A stretch of 64,000 bases of DNA, from NCBI RefSeq assembly GCF_001050515.1, contig NZ_CAHS01000022.1, positions 169,210 through 233,209 of the forward strand, given 5' to 3'. How positions within the stretch are numbered: position 1 is the first letter of the stretch; every line of letters begins with the position of its first letter. Position numbers and translations under genes: made by a program. Source of the stretch: Erwinia piriflorinigrans CFBP 5888. Lineage in GTDB: Bacteria; Pseudomonadota; Gammaproteobacteria; Enterobacterales; Enterobacteriaceae. The notes under the pieces are model-generated. The model saw nothing but the letters and a program-made list of their open reading frames with translations, was not told the DNA's origin and ran no database searches. Positions 19,776 to 29,543 of this stretch are shown here, one piece after another.

Positions 19776-19961
19776 TCATGACTTTATTCCTTGATAGATA
19801 ACATCCTTATCAAAACCTCTCATGAACCCGATGAAATCGTTATTCGACAGGCGAGCTAGAGAAATTTCATCCTGGTATTGATAAAGCGCAGCAAGACCTG
19901 ACTCACTCAATGCCGTTTTACCTGGCAAAAGCTGAAGAACGGCAGCCCATACGGCGCTCAT
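19776..19961 (-). CDS. Small hypothetical protein, possible gene fragment
   Basis: A 61-residue frame with codon use that looks real (GLAALYQYQDEISLARLSNN) and an aromatic-rich end. Its stop codon overlaps the ATG of another short frame (26 codons), an ATGA junction typical of coupled genes, but the second frame is too short to be intact. This could be the relic of a two-gene unit. No family was recognised. Confidence 0.25.
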   Translation of the reverse strand: MSAVWAAVLQLLPGKTALSESGLAALYQYQDEISLARLSNNDFIGFMRGFDKDVIYQGIKS

Positions 19962-20111
19962 CCCTGATATAATCCCTCGCCTTAAAAGGTTCTCATGCTT
20001 TTCCCTGCATCCGCTGCTGTGCGCCGTTCTGTAGGTAATCCGTGGGGTAATAATTGTGAAAATTGATTCACCATCAATTAAAACCTTATAAAATCAACAG
20101 GATAAATAAAA

Positions 20112-20954
20112 ATGCTCAGTTACCGCCACAGTTTTCATGCTGGCAATCACGCCGATGTTCTTAAACACACCGTACAAAGCCTGATTATCAGTTCGCTGAA
20201 TGAGAAAGATAAACCTTATCTCTATCTCGATACCCACGCCGGAGCCGGGCGCTACCAGCTTAGCGGCGAACATGCGGAGCGCACAGGAGAGTATCTGGAA
20301 GGCATCGCCCGTATCTGGCAGCAGGAAAACATACCGGAAGAGCTGGCGGCCTATATCGGCGTGGTTAAAAATCTTAATCCAGGCGGCAAGCTGCGTTATT
20401 ACCCGGGATCACCGCTGATTGCCCGTTTCCTGCTGCGCGAATTCGACAAATTGCAGCTGACCGAACTGCACTCCAGCGACTATCCACTGCTGCGCAATGA
20501 ATTTCTGAAAGACGACCGCGCACGCACCGAACGTGCCGACGGCTATCAGCAGATGAAATCCAAACTGCCGCCGCTGTCGCGCCGTGGTTTGATCCTGATC
20601 GACCCGCCCTATGAGATGAAAAGCGACTATCAGGACGTGGTTAAAAGCATTCAGGAAGGTTACAAACGTTTTAGCACCGGGGTGTTCGCACTGTGGTATC
20701 CGGTGGTTATGCGCCAGCAAATCAAGCGCATGTGTAACGAACTGGAAGCCACCGGCATCCGCCGTATTTTGCAGATAGAGCTGGCGGTACGCCCGGACAG
20801 CGATCAGCGCGGCATGACGGCTTCCGGTATGATTGTGATTAATCCGCCGTGGAAGCTGGAGCAGCAGATGAAAAACGTGCTGCCGTGGCTACATAAAGTG
20901 CTGGTACCGGCGGGAACTGGCCACACCAAAGTCAGCTGGATTGTGCCGGAATAA
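20112..20954 (+). CDS. rlmJ: 23S rRNA (adenine2030-N6)-methyltransferase RlmJ
   Basis: A 280-residue methyltransferase, the length of E. coli RlmJ (YhiR), which makes m6A2030 in 23S rRNA. It starts MLSYRHSFHAGNHADVLKHT, the family's N-terminal signature; the early SAM motif is YLDTHAGAGRY and the catalytic motif is LIDPPYEMKSDY (DPPY type of N6-adenine methylases). The ATG follows an ACAGGATAAA ribosome site. In E. coli it is next to gor; here rbn lies between them. Confidence 0.95.
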   Translation: MLSYRHSFHAGNHADVLKHTVQSLIISSLNEKDKPYLYLDTHAGAGRYQLSGEHAERTGEYLEGIARIWQQENIPEELAAYIGVVKNLNPGGKLRYYPGSPLIARFLLREFDKLQLTELHSSDYPLLRNEFLKDDRARTERADGYQQMKSKLPPLSRRGLILIDPPYEMKSDYQDVVKSIQEGYKRFSTGVFALWYPVVMRQQIKRMCNELEATGIRRILQIELAVRPDSDQRGMTASGMIVINPPWKLEQQMKNVLPWLHKVLVPAGTGHTKVSWIVPE

Positions 20955-20963
20955 TCGCTGACG

Positions 20964-20999
20964 ACCGGCGCGGGATCGCATTGCCGATCCCGCGCCGGT
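20964..20999. terminator. Strong hairpin between convergent rlmJ and rbn
   Basis: ACCGGCGCGGGATCG at 20964-20978 pairs perfectly with its complement at 20985-20999 around a 6-nt loop. The stem is 15 bp and GC-rich but no T-run follows on either strand, so it may act as a weak or Rho-assisted bidirectional terminator or as an mRNA 3'-end stabiliser. Confidence 0.5.
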
Positions 21000-21020
21000 T
21001 GCGGCCGTCCGCCACGCGTT

Positions 21021-21935
21021 TTACACGGTAAACAGCGCAAAGTCGTGCGCCATTTCGGTGTGCGGGAATACTGCCCGGCATTCCGCCAGCAAACGCTCAT
21101 AGTCATGATGCAAATAGCGTGAACTGAGATGCGTAATAATTAATTTTTTTGCCCCACTCTGCTGTGCCACCCGTGCCGCCTGTACCGTCGAAGAGTGACC
21201 GCGCCCGTTGGCTTTCTCCTCCATCGCCACTTCCAGCGTGGCTTCATGCACCATGACATCAACCCCGGCAGCCAGCTCAACTGCCGCTGCCGTCGGGGCG
21301 GTATCGCCAAAAATCGCCAGACTGCGCCCTTTGATCTTGCTACCCACATAGTCCCAGCCGTTGATAACGCGCCCGTCATCCAACGTCACGCTGCGCCCTT
21401 GCTTAAGGTCATAGAAATAAGGCCCCGCCGGGACGCCGTGTGCCGCCAGCTTCGGTGCATCCAGCGCGCCGGGCTTATCGAACTCGTCAATGCGGTAGCC
21501 GTAGCACTCTACCGGATGGGTAAGCGGATAGGCGGTGACGCGAAAATGCGCGTCCTGAAACACCTCTCCCGCGCCAATTTCGATAATTTCCAGTGGGAAA
21601 GTCAGCCAGGAACCGCTCAGGCTGAGGGTGGTTTCAACGAAGGTTTTTATCCCCGGTGGCCCGTACAGCGTCAAGGGTTCCAGACAGCCATTCATTGAGC
21701 GGCTGGTCAGCAGTCCCGGCAGGCCAAAGATATGATCGCCGTGCAGATGGGTGATAAAGATCTTTTCGACCCTGCCGGGCTTGATCGGCGTGCGCAGGAT
21801 CTGATGCTGCGTACCTTCGCCACAGTCAAACAGCCAGGTCGCATTACGCACGCCCTGCAAATTCAGCGCGATGCTGGTCACGTTACGCTCACGGCTTGGC
21901 GTACCGGCCCCGGTTCCTAAAAACTGCAAATGCAT
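21021..21935 (-). CDS. rbn: Ribonuclease BN / tRNase Z
   Basis: A 304-residue metallo-beta-lactamase-fold nuclease, about the length of E. coli RNase BN (ElaC). The zinc motif is HLHGDH (His63, His65, Asp67, His68) after the [13 protein letters not shown] segment typical of short-form tRNase Z, with further ligands in [15 protein letters not shown] and GHSS. It processes tRNA 3' ends. In E. coli the gene is elsewhere; here it is placed between rlmJ and gor on the opposite strand. Start ATG agrees with the family's [14 protein letters not shown] opening. Confidence 0.93.
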   Translation of the reverse strand: MHLQFLGTGAGTPSRERNVTSIALNLQGVRNATWLFDCGEGTQHQILRTPIKPGRVEKIFITHLHGDHIFGLPGLLTSRSMNGCLEPLTLYGPPGIKTFVETTLSLSGSWLTFPLEIIEIGAGEVFQDAHFRVTAYPLTHPVECYGYRIDEFDKPGALDAPKLAAHGVPAGPYFYDLKQGRSVTLDDGRVINGWDYVGSKIKGRSLAIFGDTAPTAAAVELAAGVDVMVHEATLEVAMEEKANGRGHSSTVQAARVAQQSGAKKLIITHLSSRYLHHDYERLLAECRAVFPHTEMAHDFALFTV

Positions 21936-22159
21936 AATTAGCAGACTCCGTTAATTGTGTATGCCACCGGAGTTTTTCGCTCCGCCGTTGCCCAGTTTAG
22001 CGCACAACGGTCAGAGAGTTGCGTCGCCGCACTGCTCACTGAAATGGCAGGCGGCTTCCTTCCTATCACAATCATAGACGCAATCTTTGCGGGTTTTGCC
22101 CGAGTGGCGTTAAACTCTCGGGTAGCTGAATCTTTTCATTTAAATAATTGGGACATTCG

Positions 22160-23512
22160 ATGACCAAACATTATGACTATCTTGCCATCGGCGGCGGCAG
22201 CGGCGGTATCGCCTCCATTAACCGTGCGGCTATGTACGGACAGAAATGTGCGCTGATCGAAGCGAAGGATCTCGGCGGCACCTGCGTTAACGTTGGCTGT
22301 GTACCGAAAAAAGTGATGTGGCATGCGGCACAGATTGCCGAGGCTATCCACAACTACGGCCCGGACTACGGCTTTGATACCACCGTCAATCAGTTTAACT
22401 GGGACGTGCTGGTCAAAAATCGTAGCGCCTATATCGACCGTATCCATACCTCGTACGATAACGTGCTGGGTAAAAATAAGGTGGACGTGATCAAAGGATT
22501 TGCGCGCTTTGTTGATGCGCACACCGTTGAGGTGAACGGCGAGAAAATTACCGCCGATCATATTTTGATCGCCACCGGCGGCCGTCCAATTCTGCCAGCC
22601 ATCCCTGGGGCCGAACACGGCATTAACTCCGACGGTTTCTTCGAGCTGGGATCACTGCCAAAACGGACTGCCGTAGTCGGAGCGGGCTATATCGCGGTTG
22701 AGATCGCCGGGGTACTGAACGCGCTGGGTTCTGAAACTCATCTGTACGTGCGTAAACACGCACCGCTGCGCAGTTTCGATCCGCTGATTGTCGAGACGCT
22801 GGTTGAAGTGATGAACAGCGAAGGCCCAACGCTGCATACCGAATCCACGCCGGAAGCGGTTGTTAAAAACGCCGACGGCAGCCTGACCCTGAAGTTGGAA
22901 AACGGCAAAGAGCAGACCGTCGACTGTCTGGTCTGGGCGATTGGCCGTGAGCCAATGACGGATAACCTGAACCTGGACGTGACCGGCGTGCAGCTGAATG
23001 AAAAGGGTTATATCAACGTTGATAAGTATCAAAACACTAACGTGAAGGGCATCTATGCGGTCGGCGATAACACCGGAGCGGTAGAACTGACCCCGGTGGC
23101 GGTTGCTGCCGGACGCCGCCTTTCCGAGCGCCTGTTTAACAACAAGCCGGACGAGCATCTGGACTACAGCAATGTACCGACAGTGGTCTTCAGCCACCCG
23201 CCGATCGGCACCGTGGGCCTGAACGAGCCGGAAGCGCGTGAGAAATTTGGCGACGACCAGGTGAAAGTGTATCAATCGTCGTTTACCGCGATGTATACCG
23301 CCGTCACGCAACATCGCCAGCCGTGCCGGATGAAACTGGTATGCGTAGGTAAAGAAGAGAAGATCGTCGGTATCCACGGCATCGGCTACGGGATGGATGA
23401 GATGTTACAGGGCTTCGCGGTGGCGCTGAAAATGGGCGCAACGAAAAAAGACTTTGATAACACGGTAGCGATTCACCCAACCGGGTCGGAAGAGTTTGTC
23501 ACCATGCGATAA
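22160..23512 (+). CDS. gor: Glutathione reductase (NADPH)
   Basis: A 450-residue FAD disulfide oxidoreductase, same length as E. coli Gor. FAD loop [13 protein letters not shown], redox-active pair Cys42 and Cys47 in [18 protein letters not shown]-binding [12 protein letters not shown] with the downstream Arg pair ([10 protein letters not shown]) that selects NADPH, and the C-terminal catalytic His in IHPTGSEEF. It keeps cytosolic glutathione reduced. The ATG at 22160 gives [12 protein letters not shown] as in E. coli; the TTG at 22148 is rejected. A hairpin terminator follows. Confidence 0.96.
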   Translation: MTKHYDYLAIGGGSGGIASINRAAMYGQKCALIEAKDLGGTCVNVGCVPKKVMWHAAQIAEAIHNYGPDYGFDTTVNQFNWDVLVKNRSAYIDRIHTSYDNVLGKNKVDVIKGFARFVDAHTVEVNGEKITADHILIATGGRPILPAIPGAEHGINSDGFFELGSLPKRTAVVGAGYIAVEIAGVLNALGSETHLYVRKHAPLRSFDPLIVETLVEVMNSEGPTLHTESTPEAVVKNADGSLTLKLENGKEQTVDCLVWAIGREPMTDNLNLDVTGVQLNEKGYINVDKYQNTNVKGIYAVGDNTGAVELTPVAVAAGRRLSERLFNNKPDEHLDYSNVPTVVFSHPPIGTVGLNEPEAREKFGDDQVKVYQSSFTAMYTAVTQHRQPCRMKLVCVGKEEKIVGIHGIGYGMDEMLQGFAVALKMGATKKDFDNTVAIHPTGSEEFVTMR

Positions 23513-23532
23513 TCGCACGCTGTCAATGGCGG

Positions 23533-23560
23533 AGCGGGTTGGATCTCCAGCCCGCTTTCA
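23533..23560 (+). terminator. Probable gor terminator
   Basis: AGCGGGTTGG at 23533-23542 pairs with CCAGCCCGCT at 23547-23556 (one T:G pair, loop ATCT) and is followed by a short T-run TTTC. It starts 20 bp after the gor stop codon. Confidence 0.65.
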
Positions 23561-23631
23561 TCTACGGCGGCGCTGCGCCGATCACAATCCATTGTAAGAC
23601 GGCATATACCCCGGAAGAAAACTGCTGGGGT

Positions 23632-23973
23632 TCACCGATAGCTAACGGTCAAAATTCCCTGACGTTGTGCACTGTCAAGCCAGCTCAATTGCGCTCGGGC
23701 GCGGTTCTGATTGAATGTGCGTACGTCGCCGCTTGAGACATTGATAGGTTGATGTGCCATTTCCCCCTGGTGAAAACAGTCGCTGGAGACGTTACTCGTT
23801 TCGACCTGAATCCGGCAGGCAGGCTCATAAATTTGACCGATGAAGTTGACCTGGCCACTGGCAACGACCGCTCGCTGCTCGCTGGCTAATGCGCCACCCT
23901 GCATCACTACCATCATCATTCCTGATAGCAGAAAGCCTTTACACCAGCCCGAAATATTTTTCCCAGACATCAT
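23632..23973 (-). CDS. Short pilin-like exported protein
   Basis: A 113-residue protein with a signal peptide (ending GGALAS near residue 31) and pilin-like ends: GQVNFIGQIYEPACRIQ at the mature N-terminus and GILTVSYR at the C-terminus. Ordinary pilins are about 150-180 residues with Cys residues some 40 apart. Here the two Cys (EPACRI, SSDCFH) are only about 14 apart, so the core is shortened. A GGGGGGA ribosome site precedes the start, arguing that it is expressed. It may be a small accessory subunit of the fimbrial operon upstream on the same strand, 580 bp away, or a trimmed relic. Confidence 0.6.
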   Translation of the reverse strand: MMSGKNISGWCKGFLLSGMMMVVMQGGALASEQRAVVASGQVNFIGQIYEPACRIQVETSNVSSDCFHQGEMAHQPINVSSGDVRTFNQNRARAQLSWLDSAQRQGILTVSYR

Positions 23974-24555
23974 CTAATCCCCCCTATCTGCCCATCAATG
24001 CTTGCCGGAAGCGAACTGACGACTTCAGAACCTGCCCGCTATTTGTTCCGGTTTTCCACGTAGCTTTAATACCAGCCAGACAGTTGACGACGAATACACC
24101 CCGAGACTTCGAAGGGCCTGTGCACCTGCCGCATCACGCCTGCCTTATTAAGCATACACACAAAACGGGCACGTCATGCACATAAATGAATGAATGTCTG
24201 ATGTTTAAAACTATTAATTTCTAGCCATTGATTGGCACTAACGGGCTTACAGAGTAATCACATGCTTATTTGAGATAGGATAATGGTTACCTCTATAAAC
24301 TATAACTCATGAAACATCATGGCGAGTGCCACGATCGGATGAGAGGAACGAACTGGTGACAGTCGATAAGAGGGTCGGAGGGGGGGCTTTTAACGCTTCC
24401 ATACTCATTTCAGACCACCGTCATGGTAAGTGGGATGAAACCTGTAACCGGTGACGGACGGCATCGCAGACAGTGACTCGCCTTTTAGCGTGATTTCTGC
24501 GCGCGTCCGCCGGATCACCAGACGATGTGATCTCTGCTAATAAACTGTCATTCCG
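23974..24555. other. 582-bp gap between short pilin and fimbrial adhesin genes
   Basis: No credible coding frame or structured element was recognised. A promoter for the short pilin gene would have to lie in its left part if that gene is independent of the operon. No clear terminator for the upstream adhesin gene was found. Confidence 0.4.
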
Positions 24556-25623
24556 TCATTTGAAGGTGACATCGACATTCGCCGAGGCGTTGAATGTCCC
24601 TGTTTGAGGTGAATTATTCAGCCAGCGTAGGCTGGCAATGAAATCGTTCTGCACCACGCTGCCATTCACTGAACCCAGCGGCACGCTGGTATTAAACGGA
24701 ATAAAATTGCCCGGTGTGCTGGCCGTCGAGATCGAGATCCCAAAGCCGCTGTTGGTGCTGGGCAAAATAATATCCGTTCCGCTGACAGGCGAAGTGGTAC
24801 TGAAGCTGGCAACCAGCACCTGCCCCTGACAATCCTGCCCGGCGTTGGTTAAGTTTGCCACTACCGAGAAGGGCATCTGTTTTTCAACGGTGCCTGCCAC
24901 CGCTCGGCGTGCCGGAATGGTGCCAAAATTCACCGTGTTGCCATTATTTGCCACGACACTGACCTGCGGGGTACAGGAGATAAAACGAATGTTCCCCAGC
25001 CCGGTGACGTAAGCACGAAAATTACTGTTGGGCGTACTGTTCAGGCCATAAAAGCCGTCAACCTGAAACACAGCATATTGGCCTGTATTGTTAATACGGC
25101 CGTTAGCCGGTGGAGCGCTACCGGTCGCTTTAATATAAACAGAATAGGTCACGGTCACGGTTAATGATTGCGCCGGCGGTCGGCAGCCCCATCCCCAACT
25201 CCAACCCCAAAATCCCCACGCCGCACGACATTCGGTTCCCCGACCAACGTCAGTTCTGCTGCCGGAACTGGGTTTTATATCAATACTGCGCCAGGTGACT
25301 CCTACCTCAATTGACGGGTGAATGCCCTGCATCTGGCTGGCCGGGTCCCAATACAGGTAGGCGTTTTCACCTTTTGGATAATTTTCGCTATCCCGGCACT
25401 GGAAAGTAGAGGTGTAGCTGGGTGAGCGCCACAGGATGGTGCCTGGCGTTAAGTTTGCGGTTGAAACGCTGATTGCCTGATCCAGAGCGATGACCTGGGA
25501 AAGCGATCCGCTTGATGCGTCCGAGCAAGAAAGCGCCAGAGCACTGGGTGAAAACAGACTAAACATCGCCATCATCAATGCGAAGCCGAAGTAGGTTAAT
25601 CCACGGATAAACTGCGCAACCAT
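24556..25623 (-). CDS. Fimbrial tip adhesin-like protein
   Basis: A 355-residue exported protein, last of the second chaperone-usher operon. The ATG at 25623 is chosen because AAGGA lies 8 nt upstream and because it leaves a clean signal peptide (FGFALMMAMFSLFSPSALA). The N-terminal region is Trp- and Cys-rich (WGFWGWSWGWGCRPP), unlike pilins, and would be the receptor-binding domain. The C-terminal part from about 220 resembles a pilin domain (FISCTPQVSVVANNGNTVNFG, then ASANVDVTFK end strand). It begins 14 bp after the usher stop. The ligand is unknown. Confidence 0.75.
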   Translation of the reverse strand: MVAQFIRGLTYFGFALMMAMFSLFSPSALALSCSDASSGSLSQVIALDQAISVSTANLTPGTILWRSPSYTSTFQCRDSENYPKGENAYLYWDPASQMQGIHPSIEVGVTWRSIDIKPSSGSRTDVGRGTECRAAWGFWGWSWGWGCRPPAQSLTVTVTYSVYIKATGSAPPANGRINNTGQYAVFQVDGFYGLNSTPNSNFRAYVTGLGNIRFISCTPQVSVVANNGNTVNFGTIPARRAVAGTVEKQMPFSVVANLTNAGQDCQGQVLVASFSTTSPVSGTDIILPSTNSGFGISISTASTPGNFIPFNTSVPLGSVNGSVVQNDFIASLRWLNNSPQTGTFNASANVDVTFK

Positions 25624-25637
25624 AGAAAGCATCCTTT

Positions 25638-28226
25638 TTATTGAGTCCTGCAGGGGAGATTGAGTTCCTGATAGCCCACCGTCTGGCGGCTCTCTATGGC
25701 CGGTAACGTTACCCAGCAGGTTTCTGCGACACTGTCGCCCCATTTAATTTGTAGACGTTCATCGCTGTTGACGCCGGAAACAAAGGTGCTTCCGTTGGTG
25801 CCAACGGTGCCCACATTGCTGCCGGTCGCATTAAATACCGCCGCACCCATCGCCGGTGAACGCTCTTCTGTTCCCTGCAAGTGGATTAATAAACTTTGAC
25901 CGCTGCGCGTCTCAAAGGTAACTCGGGTGATCGCACCGTAGGTCGGCACCACATCTTTAGCGGCCAGCGGTACATCCAGCCCGGCACCAATATCCTCGGT
26001 ACGCAGGGCAACTCGGTTGTGGCGATAAGGCATAGCTGAAGTCATCACCGCATAACCGGCACGATCGATAGCCACACCGGGCTGGTTCTCCAGACGCACA
26101 CCACGGGCATTTTTTGCTTCAACCAGCACAAGCGTATTTTGCAAAGGCTGAGACAAGGTGACGCCGCCACCGTGGGCTACCGCGCCTCCCGACAGATTCA
26201 GCGTGCCCTGCTGGTAACTCTCACTCTGGGTATAGCCCACTTCGACATTCCCCATGCTGCCCATATAACCCGCATCGGCGGTGCTGGTCTGCCCGCCGCT
26301 GCGCGAATGGCCGGTTTGCAGATAATAATTCAGACGATTGTCATCAAGCAGCGTACCACTCACGCCGGTGCTATAGCTGTCGCCACTTTGTTTGCCGTGC
26401 GACAGATTCATATTCGCCGTAACCTGCCTGTCGCTGAACACCGTAAAGGGCATTGACAGCGTAAAGGTGATATTGCGATCTTTTTGACCGTAGTTACTGC
26501 GCGTGTCCTGTAAAAAGACGCCATAACTTATCTCTTTGACCACGCTGTTCATCCCCAGCTGAAAGGTTCGGTCACGGTTACCACTGCCCCAATAGGTCTG
26601 ATTGGTGATACTCGAATACAACGAAACCGGTCCAAGATGCTGATTAAGCGTCAGCTCCAGTCGCTGGCGCTTATTGTTATAGCGCTCGGTGTAATAGTAC
26701 TTGCGCCGATCTTCCGCCCAGCCGGGCACACCTTGAGCGGGCTGCGTATTGTCACTGTATTCATTGCGGTAGCGGCCATTTTCATAGCTCGAGCGTTCAC
26801 TGACCATGTCACTGAAATCGTAATAACCTGAAGTGGAGTAACGGTAGCCGGCAATCTGTAATTGAGTCCCGAGCGCATTCAGCGACTTCGAATAGAGGAA
26901 ACGGAAGCTGGCTCCCTGCTGGCGATCGCCATTATATAATTCGGTATCCGACCAGGCGGTATCAAAAGAAGCCGCGCCAAGCATGCCTAAACTTTTCCCC
27001 ACGCCCAGTACGCCAGAACGGTAGTGATCGGCGACAAGAACGCCACCATAAGGCGTCAAATCATGGCTCATCCCTCGCGAGAGCGTGCCCTGAATAAAAC
27101 GCGGCTGGTAGTTCGTCGTCCCATCCTGATATTTACCCGCCGTCAGGGCATAGTCCCAGATGCCCTGGCGCAGCATATGTGTGACGGAGGAAAAAGGCAC
27201 GCTGAAGTCCTGCTTCGCGCCATCGGCTTCAAAAACCGTCACCTGTAGATCGCCGCTTGACGTGCTGGGATAAATATCATTGAGGACAAAAGGCCCTGGG
27301 GCCACGTTGGTGCTGTACACCGTATAACCGTTTTGACGAACCTCGATACGTGCGCTGGTGCGGGCGATGCCGCGTATCACCGGGGCATAGCCTCGCAGGC
27401 TGTCAGGCAGCAGGTCGGTGACGCTCGAAAGCTGCACGCCTCGAAACTGGAAGCTATCAAATACCGCGTTACTGGTGCTGCGCTGGCCCAACTGGAAACG
27501 CGAACGCCAGGGGATGATGTCCGTTTCTGCCCAGCTGGCGATGGGTCGCCAGCGGCTTTTGCCGGACTGCTGCTGCCAGTTAGCATTATTACGTAACCGC
27601 CACTGCCCCAGATTTAAGCCACTGTTAGTAGACAAAAAATAATAATTATTATTGCTGTTAAGGCCTGTCGTGCGCGAACGGTTATTGGAGCCACTGAAAT
27701 TATAGTTAATAAACCCGGCGTCGATTCCGTGGTCGTATAGACGCGGTGAAAGCGAGCCTTGAGCCACCGGCACCAGGTAAATTTGCGGCACCAGGATATC
27801 AATTTTCTGCACGCTGGCATCATAGGACAGCTTAGCGCCATCAAGATGACGGGCAAGATCGAAGCAGTCTGACGGGGTTCCTTCGTTCTCATTGAGCTGG
27901 ACGCCATACGCGAGGTAGTCATGGGCGCTGATACAGACCTGAATCGGTTTTTCCGGCGAGATTTTACGAAAATCTACGGTTTTATGATCCACCCGCTGCC
28001 CGTTGAGATAAATATCAAAAGGGTAACTGCCGGGAAGAATATCATCACCGTTGGACAACGCGCTGACAGCCGAGGCATCGCCGTGAATAAAAGACGTATT
28101 GAAGGTTTCTTCAGCCGACGCCGACGAGATACCAAGTAATAACAACGTTGAGGCAAGCGTCTGAAGCAGGCGTAATTTCGCGCCCCTTCTACCTGCGGCT
28201 GCTCCATATTTCACTGCGAACCACAT
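25638..28226 (-). CDS. Fimbrial outer-membrane usher protein
   Basis: An 862-residue usher, normal length for the family. A signal peptide (to about residue 38, ending SSASAEE) is followed by the N-terminal chaperone-binding domain (FNTSFIHGDASAVSALSNGD, PGSYPFDIYLNGQ, and Cys pair in VCISAHDYL and DCFDLARH), the 24-strand barrel with plug, and C-terminal domains ending with a Cys pair (ETCWVTLP, LNLPCRTQ). It forms the secretion pore that assembles pilins donated by the chaperone. Gene order is pilin, chaperone, usher, adhesin. Confidence 0.93.
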   Translation of the reverse strand: MWFAVKYGAAAGRRGAKLRLLQTLASTLLLLGISSASAEETFNTSFIHGDASAVSALSNGDDILPGSYPFDIYLNGQRVDHKTVDFRKISPEKPIQVCISAHDYLAYGVQLNENEGTPSDCFDLARHLDGAKLSYDASVQKIDILVPQIYLVPVAQGSLSPRLYDHGIDAGFINYNFSGSNNRSRTTGLNSNNNYYFLSTNSGLNLGQWRLRNNANWQQQSGKSRWRPIASWAETDIIPWRSRFQLGQRSTSNAVFDSFQFRGVQLSSVTDLLPDSLRGYAPVIRGIARTSARIEVRQNGYTVYSTNVAPGPFVLNDIYPSTSSGDLQVTVFEADGAKQDFSVPFSSVTHMLRQGIWDYALTAGKYQDGTTNYQPRFIQGTLSRGMSHDLTPYGGVLVADHYRSGVLGVGKSLGMLGAASFDTAWSDTELYNGDRQQGASFRFLYSKSLNALGTQLQIAGYRYSTSGYYDFSDMVSERSSYENGRYRNEYSDNTQPAQGVPGWAEDRRKYYYTERYNNKRQRLELTLNQHLGPVSLYSSITNQTYWGSGNRDRTFQLGMNSVVKEISYGVFLQDTRSNYGQKDRNITFTLSMPFTVFSDRQVTANMNLSHGKQSGDSYSTGVSGTLLDDNRLNYYLQTGHSRSGGQTSTADAGYMGSMGNVEVGYTQSESYQQGTLNLSGGAVAHGGGVTLSQPLQNTLVLVEAKNARGVRLENQPGVAIDRAGYAVMTSAMPYRHNRVALRTEDIGAGLDVPLAAKDVVPTYGAITRVTFETRSGQSLLIHLQGTEERSPAMGAAVFNATGSNVGTVGTNGSTFVSGVNSDERLQIKWGDSVAETCWVTLPAIESRQTVGYQELNLPCRTQ

Positions 28227-28274
28227 AAGATATCCCTGTCCAACGCCATCAATCGCCAGGTTCCAGCCGTTACA

Positions 28275-28958
28275 TTACAGGCTGATATCGTTCACCTGGG
28301 TATTCCCACCAAAATCGTTGATGTAGGTAAAGTTCAGCCGTTTGGCATTTTCTGCCCCGGCTGGAAGTGGGATGCTGATGCGATCAAAGGCTTTTACCAT
28401 ATCGGCATTGATCTCCCGTTTGTTACCGGCACCCCCTGTCAGGCTGATCACACCAAGCGTAATATTCAGCGGCCCATTATTTTCAACCATCAGCTGATTT
28501 CCCTGACGCTGCCATTTCAGCGCGGCAATCTGCTGCGGTAAGGTGGTATTCAGCCCCGTTGGGCGGTAAAACAGTTTGATGCGGGTACGTACTGCAATCT
28601 GCAATACATTTTCATTCTTAGGTGCTGGCGGGATCTCTTGTATATTGACCCAGAAAAGGGATTCGCGATCCTGTGGTAATCCATTACCGGAGTAGACAAA
28701 GCGCAGCACGGCCTCTTTTTTACCGGCCAGCTTGAGTATCGGCGGGATCACCTGCATAGGCATATTCTGTGGAACTTGACTTTTGTCGCCATAGTCCAGC
28801 CAGGTTTGCACCATATAGGTATCAGGCTGATCGTTGTGAATATCCAGTGAAGCCGATTTCGCATTGCCATTGTAAATCACGCGGGTTTGATCGACCTGAA
28901 TGCCCGCAACAGCATTCAGAGAGAAAAAGCACAAGGTGGCAGCGAATAACTTTCTCAT
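28275..28958 (-). CDS. Periplasmic fimbrial chaperone
   Basis: A 227-residue PapD-like chaperone with signal peptide (FAATLCFFSLNAVAG). Two Ig-like domains are expected; the subunit-anchoring Arg in IQVDQTRVIYNGNAKSASL and the Lys in RTRIKLFYRP are at the conserved places, and the F1-G1 edge strand precedes them (VLQIAVRTRIKL). It binds pilins in the periplasm by donor-strand complementation and delivers them to the usher encoded 48 bp downstream. Confidence 0.92.
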   Translation of the reverse strand: MRKLFAATLCFFSLNAVAGIQVDQTRVIYNGNAKSASLDIHNDQPDTYMVQTWLDYGDKSQVPQNMPMQVIPPILKLAGKKEAVLRFVYSGNGLPQDRESLFWVNIQEIPPAPKNENVLQIAVRTRIKLFYRPTGLNTTLPQQIAALKWQRQGNQLMVENNGPLNITLGVISLTGGAGNKREINADMVKAFDRISIPLPAGAENAKRLNFTYINDFGGNTQVNDISL

Positions 28959-28977
28959 TTATCAACCCTTTTAAAGT

Positions 28978-28997
28978 GTGCCTTCCCTGGCAGGCAC
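28978..28997 (-). other. Intercistronic stem-loop between pilin and chaperone genes
   Basis: GTGCCT and AGGCAC form a 6-bp stem with an 8-nt loop in the 51-bp gap after the pilin stop codon. Such structures between a major pilin gene and its chaperone gene typically stabilise the pilin mRNA or attenuate read-through, giving excess pilin. Only a short T-rich stretch follows. Confidence 0.4.
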
Positions 28998-29009
28998 AAA
29001 AATGACCGT

Positions 29010-29543
29010 TTATTTGTACTCGATGGTAAAGCTTGAGCTGGCATTAGCATCACCGGCAGTCACTGCGGTGTTATAGGATTTGTAACGCGCTTTCAGGTTA
29101 AACGCGGCGCTGCCGTTAGCACTCTGACTGTCCGTGCTGGCAATAGCGACCCACGGTGAGTTGGCATCGGAGCTCTGGTTAATAGGGAGCGTTTTTTCGT
29201 TGTTATCCAGAATTTCGATACCCACGCCAGTGGCGGCGTTAACTGCCAATAAGTTTGGGTTACCAGAGACGGTAGGGCCGTCAAAACGCAGCGTGTAGTT
29301 ACCGCTTTCACAGTTAGCCAGGTTAATGGTGAAGGCTTTAGAGGCCGTGACATCACCCACTTTTTTGAATGCGCTGGTTGGGTATTTACCGATAAACACT
29401 TCTTTGCTGGCATCGCCTGAAGTGACATCGCAGGCAGATTTCACGATAGAGCCAGTAAATTTAACCGTACCGTTAGCGGCCTGAGCATTAGCGGCCATCA
29501 GGGTCAGTGCTGCGGCAGCAATAGGTAACAAAATTTTTTTCAT
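29010..29543 (-). CDS. Major fimbrial subunit (type 1 pilin family)
   Basis: A 177-residue pilin. The ATG at 29543 follows GGAGAAG and opens a standard signal peptide (MKKILLPIAAAALTLMA, cleaved after ANAQA). The mature protein begins ANGTVKFTGSIVKSACDVTSG, the first conserved Cys, with the second in INLANCESGNYTLRF, and ends ASSSFTIEYK, a pilin beta strand with the penultimate Tyr. First gene of the operon with chaperone, usher and adhesin, it should be the fibre's main subunit. About 300 bp of AT-rich DNA upstream presumably holds the regulated promoter. Confidence 0.92.
   Translation of the reverse strand: MKKILLPIAAAALTLMAANAQAANGTVKFTGSIVKSACDVTSGDASKEVFIGKYPTSAFKKVGDVTASKAFTINLANCESGNYTLRFDGPTVSGNPNLLAVNAATGVGIEILDNNEKTLPINQSSDANSPWVAIASTDSQSANGSAAFNLKARYKSYNTAVTAGDANASSSFTIEYK

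Larger units (their letters stand above)
19302..20111. other. 810-bp region of poor coding content between CPBP gene and rlmJ
   Basis: Apart from the two weak minus-strand frames listed separately, nothing clear is seen. Base composition is more AT-rich than the flanks. This is the position where foreign DNA has entered the otherwise conserved prlC-rlmJ-gor neighbourhood. The rlmJ promoter is presumably in the last 100 bp. Confidence 0.4.

Noticed and set aside
22652..23377. 241-codon frame on the minus strand inside gor
   Set aside because: Shadow of a highly conserved gene; no recognisable protein.
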